A DNA stretch of 64,000 nucleotides from Talinum fruticosum (Eukaryota > Streptophyta > Magnoliopsida > Caryophyllales > Talinaceae), in assembly GCA_021018815.1 (NCBI GenBank), contig JAITYX010000003.1, positions 496,001 to 560,000 of the forward strand, in the 5' to 3' direction. Positions 58,145 through 64,000 of this stretch are shown here, one piece after another. Position numbers and translations under genes: made by a program. Each line of letters opens with the position of its first letter. Positions within the stretch are counted from its first letter, which is position 1. Under the pieces are notes generated by a model. That model saw nothing but the letters and a program-made list of their open reading frames with translations, was not told where the DNA came from and searched no databases.

Positions 58145-59673
58145 TGAAGACTCGGACCTTACATATATATCATTCTGAGTTCCATCAAGGAATCAGGTAT
58201 AAGACTTCATCTCTTATAAGGTTTAAATTAAAAGTCATTCTATCAGTCTTAGAAGCTTTTATGAGTGATATAAAATCTTTTCTAAGTGTTACGTAAACTA
58301 TCGCATATGTTCTCACTTGATTCTTAATGACTCGAAAGCATAATCTGCTCACACACGGTTCCGAGTCACTCAAACAACACTCGGATATATTACATGTTCA
58401 AACACTCACTCTAAATGTGCATAAACTCGGGTTTGACTTCATGATTTAAGTTTGATTGAATTATTGTGTTAATTGATCTTTCTAAGTCATCATGCTTGGT
58501 TTGAACATTAGCAGTCTAGATCAAGTCTTTCTAAACTGATGTTCTTTATCCGACTTGCTTTACTTCTAGATTGACTCGAGATGGAATTTGAGTATAACAG
58601 ATATTAGACTCAGAAAATTGCACTCTTTTAAGACTCGGATAATTATGCACTTAATTATCTTAATTATATTATTATCCGTGTCTAATCTTGTACCAAAGTA
58701 TTTTATACTTTGAGAACCAAATTAATTTACTTTTGTAGGTTATTTAAACAAGGCTATCCTATTTTTGAAATACAAAAGTAACCGGCTTCAAGATGTCAAA
58801 TCACCAGCGAGACAAGGCTTTTTCTACCTCGATCGAAGACCGGACACTATGTCGGGGTTGTTTATTGCCAAAGCTGGAAATCCGCAATGGTCAGCTCAAC
58901 GATGTTTTCCACCCTACTTTTCGAGACACCACCGGTGGATTTGGACTTCCAAAGGAGTCAAGAGTCGTTGCCCAACGATCAAACCTCAACGGATATTTTC
59001 CGAGTGACTCGGAAAGACCATCGCAACGAGTAACAAAAGACTTCCGAGTTCGAAGATAGTCACAACAGACTAATCGCTTGGTTATCTATAAATAGAAGCC
59101 AACTCTCAAGACTTGAAGATTGCTAAATCAACTCTCAATACACGTACTTAAGAAAAGTCATTGTATTTCATACTCAATCTTCTACTTACAACTCCAACTC
59201 GTACTTAACATCTTTCCGAGTTGTAAGGTCTTGTAATATGTTACAAACACTCTTTCTTACTTTCTGAGTAAGATCCCTCGACTGAGTTGAAAGGGTTAAC
59301 TCAACTCAGTTCTCCCTAACTGTAAAGTTTACCTCAATTAGGAAGTACTAGATCGGATAAGGAAATTTCGAGTCTAGGAAAATCTTGTCGAGGAATTGTC
59401 TAAGGGAGCAATTCTTATTGAGTCTTTCTATCGTATTTTGTGGATTTAAAATAGTAGATTTGACTTGGTGCTTGGATTAGCACCGATCGTGGTTTTCTGC
59501 CCCATGAGGGTTTCCACGTAACTTTACGAGTTAGTACTTTTCCGAGTCCAATATAGACTTAAACTCTTCTTAGAGTCATATCTAGTTTTATTCTTCCATT
59601 ACTTGTTTAATTTTCCCAATCACCCTATTCACCCCCTCTAGGGTGACTTAGTCTCTCCAAGAGCAAACCTTCA
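58145..59673 (+). mobile_element. 5' LTR of element D
   Basis: Ends TGAAG/CTTCA, palindrome at 58996-59016 with one mismatch, TATA at 59086, and PBS-like 'tagtatcgagcc' from 59676. Confidence 0.9.
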
Positions 59674-59730
59674 ACTAGTATCGAGCCTAGCCTTTCGAAA
59701 GGATCTAACCATCCAAAGGTTTAAAGATCA

Positions 59731-60856
59731 AATGGCTTAGAACAATGGAGAGTTCAATGAGGAAAGATCTTCGAGCGGACCACCGAAGTTCAAAGGATCT
59801 AATTTCGTGCGAGTGGAAGAAGTTCATGGAATGTTTCCTGCTGGATCACGATGAAGATGTATGGAACATCATACAAGTAGGTAACTACATTCCTATGAAG
59901 ACGGAAGAAACAAGACTCGTGCCCAAGATGAAGGCCGAATTCACTACTGAGGAAGCATAGAAGTTCGTAAAGAACTTTAAGGCGATGAACATTCTGATGT
60001 GCGCCATTAGCTCGAAGAATACAACCGAGTGTCGACCGTGACACAGCCCAAAGAAGTGTAGGACACACTCGGTTAACACTTATGAACGCACCAGCCAAGT
60101 CGGGCAAACGAAGATAAGCCAATATCTTCATAAGTACGAGCTGTTCAAGATGGAGGCGTAAGAGAGCATTACTCAAATGTTCATCCGCTTTACTAAGATT
60201 ACCAATAATCTCAAATCTCGGGTAAAAAGATTTCCCACGAGGAAATGTGCGTAAAGATACTCGAAATCTACCCAAGAGAAGATGGGGTCCCAAGGTAATA
60301 GCCATCGAAGAGTCTCGTAACCTATCCCAACTCAAGCCGGACAAACTAATTGGAAAGCTAATCACCCATGAGATCCATCTCGGAAGAAGAGGACGTAGAG
60401 GTTAGCACTAAAAAGAACATTGCGCCGAAAGCCTCAAAAGCCGATGAAGTGAATCCGAGTTCATCGGACTCGTAAGAGGATCCCATGTCACTCATTGCTA
60501 GAGGCTTTAAAAGAATAATGAAGTACAAAATATGGGATAAGAAGCCAAGAGAAGAGTTCTACAAGAAAGATAAGAAGGACATAAAGGTAAACATTCCTGT
60601 CCTTCAAAGTTATCTTTAACTAAGAACTCTAACTATTTTGAATGTAGCAGACAAGGAACACATAGTCAAAGATTGTCCTAGAAGAAAGAGAGACAGAAAT
60701 AAGAAAAAGGCTATGATGGCCACTTGGAGTGATGAAGACTTATCGGAAGACAATGAGGACTTAGATGATTCAAAATGTCCGATGGCACTCTCCGACTTAG
60801 AAGTCGAAACAGAGTCGGACTCGGATCACTTAGATAATGAGGAAACAAACCCTTAG
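59731..60856 (+). pseudogene. gag of element D, heavily broken
   Basis: The ATG codon is followed at once by a stop ('ATGGCTTAG'). Readable pieces are 'NGEFNEERSS', 'KFKGSNFVRVE', 'KKISHEEMCVKILE' and 'SLIARGFKRIMKYK'. The zinc-knuckle half 'KEHIVKDCPRRKRDR' lies at 60638-60856; its first half is lost ('LTILNVADKEH'). The acidic stretch ends near 60850. Confidence 0.8.
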
Positions 60857-61880
60857 GAGGTAATTGAATACTTCCTCAAATTCTCCAAAGTTGATTTAGC
60901 CAAATATATTTTTACTTTGGAAGAAAAGTCCAATTATGATTGTTCTCAGCTTAAAGAATAACTTAAGTCGGTTACTTCGAGAGCATCTCTTTGAAAAATG
61001 AATTGGAAAAATTGAGACGTACTCTAAGAGAACTCAAAACTAATGCTCAATATAATGAAACCGAGTCCGAGTCACTCGAAGAGAAAATGAGCAATTGAAG
61101 CAAAAGCTCAATGAGTCTCAAGAGCTTGTTTTAAAATTTACTCAAGGTCGAAAAACCTTGAGATGCTCTTAGGATCTCAATGTGTCTCCTTCGAAAAGAA
61201 GGTCTTGGTACTCGTGATGTTCAAGAAGGCGAGCACGATCCCATTCATAAGAATGAAAAGAGAACCGAGCCTGGACCAGCTCACAGGAGAAATCCTTCTC
61301 CACCAGTTTATAAAAGAAAAACTTTTCAAAAGAAAGAGACACGGACTCAATTCTCTAAAAGAAAGACTCGGAATCGGACCAAACTCAAAGTTATCCAAAT
61401 CTGGGTTCCCAAGAGTCTAGTTCCTCGAAAAGGACCACAAGCAAAGGGAGTTACTTGGTTCGTTAGAGGAAGTGAGAAAGGTTAGTTCGTTTCGACTTGC
61501 AAGTGGCTCGAAAAGAACAAAAGGCATTGGTACCTAGACAGTGGATGCTCATGCCACATGTCAGGAGATTCAAGACTCTTTCCTAAGTTAGATGATTACA
61601 AGGGAGGAAAAGTCACGTTTGGAGATGACAGCAAGGGCCAGATAATTGGGATAGGCAAGATTGGAAAATGAAGCAATCCGGTCGACCTAGTATACCTTGT
61701 CAAAGGGTTAAAGTACATTCTACTCAAGATCTCTCAACTCGTGTCACAAAGGTCAACAGGTAAGATTCACTCGGACCAATTGTTATATCTCCGATGATGC
61801 TACCAAGGAGATGAAACTCTCGGGTAAGAGATTAGGTAACACTTATACTATTCCCCTTTCGACCCGAGGCGTAATTTATC
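60857..61880 (+). pseudogene. linker and copia protease of element D
   Basis: The linker parts are in frames 61163-61420 and 61180-61485. The protease reads 'HWYLDSGCSCHMSGDSRLF' (about 61527-61581) with the D-S-G active site intact, then 'YKGGKVTFGDDSKGQIIGIG' and a TGA near 61667. Confidence 0.82.
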
Positions 61881-61884
61881 TTGT

Positions 61885-62830
61885 TTGAAAGCATCTCTTC
61901 ATGATGATTCATGGACATGGCATCGTAGACTAGGTCATGTTAGCATGCATACCATTAAGAAACTTACATCTCATGGTTTAGTCGGAGGATTGCCTAACTA
62001 TGCATTTAAGAAAGATAAAATTTGTGAAGCATACGCAAAAGGGAAACAAGTCGATTATCTTTCAAATCTCTCGAAAATTGTTTCCACATCCAAGGTGCTT
62101 GAAATGTTGCATATGGATTTATGTGGTGAAATCCTCGTGAAGAGTCTTAGAGGTAAATCATATGTGCTTGTTATTGTTGATAACTATTCACAATTTACCT
62201 GGGTATGTTTTCTTAAGCACAAAAATGAAACATTCAAAGCAAGCTCTGCAGAAAATCCAAGTTGAGTCTCGGACTCGGATCCGGAGGATTTGAACTAACC
62301 ATGGAAGGGAGTTCGACTACTCGGAATTCGCAGAGTTTTATGACAAAAATGGCATCTCTCATAACTTCTCAGCTCCAAGAACTCCTCAACAAAATGGAGT
62401 GGTGGAGAGGAAGAATCGATCTCTTGAAGAAATAGCTAGGACAATGATGATTGAACATAATCTACCCTACTATTTCTGGGCCGAGGTAGTCAACACAACA
62501 AACTACACGTTGAACAGTATGCCTCATCGGATCCATCCCGAAGAAAGCTCCATACAAACTTTACAAAGGGAAGGAACCCAACATTTCATACTTCAAACCC
62601 TTTAGATGTAAGTGTTTCGTTCACAACAATGGTAAGGATCACCTAACCAAGTTTGATGCTCGGTCCGATGAAGGTATTTTTCTTGGTTATTCATCTCATA
62701 GAAAAGCATATCGTATTTTCAATAAAAGAACTAACAAAGTGGAAGAAAGCATCCACGTTGTGTTTGATGAGATTGAACAGGAAAAACCAAGTGAGCCAAC
62801 ATTCTCGTAACTAAAGCTCGGAAGAGATGA
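61885..62830 (+). pseudogene. copia integrase of element D
   Basis: 'WTWHRRLGHVSMHTIKKL', 'LHMDLCGEILVKSL' (first Asp) and 'VIVDNYSQFTWVCF' are in the frame 61885-62265. The second catalytic position reads 'NHGREFDYSEF', i.e. Asp to Asn. The Glu region 'MVERKNRSLEEIARTMM' is at 62399-62450. The C-terminal piece (62640-62800) holds 'DEGIFLGYSSHRKAYRIFNK'. Confidence 0.88.
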
Positions 62831-63179
62831 CGATCTTAATGAAAACGAGCTCATCAAGAATCAAATCAATGTCACTCGTAACGAAGTGACTCGAGAACAA
62901 CATGACTCGTAATGAGACAACTTAAGAGCCAGCTCAAAATGTTGAAGGTCAATTAGATGAACAAGCTCACTCGCAACGTACTCATCGAAGATCAACCAAT
63001 TCAACCTACAAATCTTGTAAACTAAAGAATAGGTAGAGCATTCAAAGTATGCTTCTAGTCACCCACTAGAAAACATCTTATCCGATATCAACACTAGGGT
63101 AAGAACTCGTTCCTCTCTTCAAAATCTATGTGCATTCACTGCATTCATATCATTAATCGAGCCTAGAAATGCACTAGAG

Positions 63180-63654
63180 GCCCTTAATGAACCTCGAATG
63201 GGTAGAGGCCGACTATGCTCGGGTACAAAGTTGATAGAAAGAGCACTTTAGGAGCCCGCCACTTTCTCGGTCAATCTCTCGATATCCCGGCACTCAAAGA
63301 AACAAAACTCAGTAGCTCTATCAACTGCTGAAGCTGAGTATATTGCAGCTGGAGCATGTTGTGCTCAAATTTTATGGATAAAGCAACACTTGAAAGATCT
63401 TGGACTTTCATTCAAATCAGTTGCAATCAAGTGTGATAATCAAAGTGCAATCAGCATCACCAAGAATCCAGTTCAACATTCAAAGACTAAACATATTGAG
63501 GTCGGTATCATTTTCTGAGAGATCATTCCAAAAAGGGTGATATTGAACTCGAATTCATTCCTACCAATCTTCGATTAGCTGATATCTTTACTAAGCCCCT
63601 TAGTGTGGATCAGTTTTGCTTTATCAGGAATGAGCTTGGCATGATTAATGCATA
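63180..63654 (+). pseudogene. RT-deletion junction and RNase H of element D
   Basis: The sequence runs 'gaatgggtagaggcc' (start of RT) directly into 'gactatgctcgggtacaaag' (RNase H), omitting about 1 kb that is present in element A (3913-4935). The remaining RNase H is in several frames and ends 'ADIFTKPLSVDQFCFIRNEL' then 'GMINA' and a stop at about 63652. Confidence 0.85.
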
Positions 63655-64000
63655 ATTATGTGCTTTATGAGTGAAATTACTTTGCATGATTATGTGTTGT
63701 GTGCTTACTTTCTTTAATAGCCATTAGTTCAATTGAATCGGTGATACCGAGCTGATAGTTACTAGTTGTTTGTGGTTTCGAGTCACTCGTAAGCTTAACC
63801 GAGTCGATTCGGACTTTGAGAAAAATGGACATCAAAATTCCGAAATCATCTCTAGATCGGTGGAGAATTTTAGAAATTTCTTTCAAAATCTCTCTCTCTC
63901 TCTCTCTCTCTCACGCATCGATCGGACAACTAGCCATTGAGAGACAATCGCTGGAATTCTAATCGTTGGAGAGCGGAACGGTCACACCGGTCCAGGGTGA
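63655..64000 (+). mobile_element. start of the post-pol segment of element D
   Basis: It matches 5380-5700 of element A: 'cataattatgtg', 'gagaaaaatggacatcaaa', a (CT)n run at 63889-63912, 'aactagcc.ttg', 'agcggaac..tcacaccggt'. It is noncoding as far as seen, and the TATA-like box of A would lie just beyond the window. Confidence 0.75.

Larger units (their letters stand above)
58145..64000 (+). mobile_element. copia element D, inserted in RT/RNase H of C (continues past the window)
   Basis: The LTR starts TGAAGACTCGG exactly inside C coding sequence. The 5' LTR is 58145-59673 (1529 bp), then a diverged PBS, gag, protease, integrase, a deletion of RT, the end of RNase H (63207-63654), and the start of the post-pol segment. 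The five bases before it are AGGGA; the matching duplication would lie beyond the window. It is closest to element B in sequence. Confidence 0.88.

Overview
The window is nuclear DNA of a seed plant, most likely a eudicot. The evidence is the GT-AG intron structure of its one recognisable host gene, long (TA)n, (TAA)n and (CT)n microsatellites, and a dense load of plant-type LTR retrotransposons. No prokaryotic, organellar or rRNA sequence was recognised. Only one convincing host gene is present: a membrane-anchored LEA_2 (NDR1/HIN1-like) family gene on the minus strand at 17.8-19.3 kb. It has three coding exons and an apparent frameshift in the last exon. Almost everything else is transposable-element DNA.

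Layout, left to right. 1-1948: 3' end of a plus-strand Ty1/copia element with PPT and LTR. 1949-9251: a second copia element (A) with a truncated 5' LTR, a gag-integrase deletion fusion, decayed RT and RNase H, a long post-pol region and a complete 3' LTR. 9252-9411: subterminal scrap of a CACTA-like element. 9412-11183: 3' end of a LINE with C-terminal RNase H and poly(A). 12170-16132: a 4-kb DNA transposon with long terminal inverted repeats sitting in TA repeats and containing two tRNA-shaped sequences in opposite orientation. 16.3-17.7: microsatellite and duplicated flank. 17.8-19.4: the host gene. 19.6-20.2: a foldback MITE. 20.2-24.3: a ~4-kb imperfect inverted repeat made of two head-to-head LTR plus leader copies.

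22.8-46.1 kb: one giant minus-strand Ty3/gypsy element of the Tat (Ogre/Retand-like) group. It carries gag, protease, RT, RNase H, a second RNase H, integrase and two antisense (plus-strand) ORF relics. One resembles the plant mobile domain and the other a DUF7745-like family, and each lies behind its own TATA box. Its pol is split at 33301-41381 by a CACTA-like transposon (TSD GTT), which holds a ~3.2-kb solo LTR (TSD CTAGG), which in turn holds a 3.35-kb CACTA element (TSD GCG).

46.1-64 kb: three plus-strand copia elements of the same family. Element B (46576-52714) sits in the 5' LTR of element C with TSD CTTTG. Element D (58145 to beyond the window) sits in the RT/RNase H region of C. Every copia copy is defective in a different way. 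The copia family has tRNA-iMet PBSs, gag with a zinc knuckle and acidic linker, pol order PR-INT-RT-RH, extra polypurine tracts, LTRs of about 1.5-1.6 kb and a long post-pol segment. This fits the Sirevirus group, although that assignment is an inference.

The most notable structures are the antisense ORF pair of the Tat element, the three-level nest, the LTR palindrome held about 89 bp upstream of TATA in all copia copies, the 4-kb inverted repeat, the paired tRNA-like sequences, and an internal promoter-like segment after copia pol.
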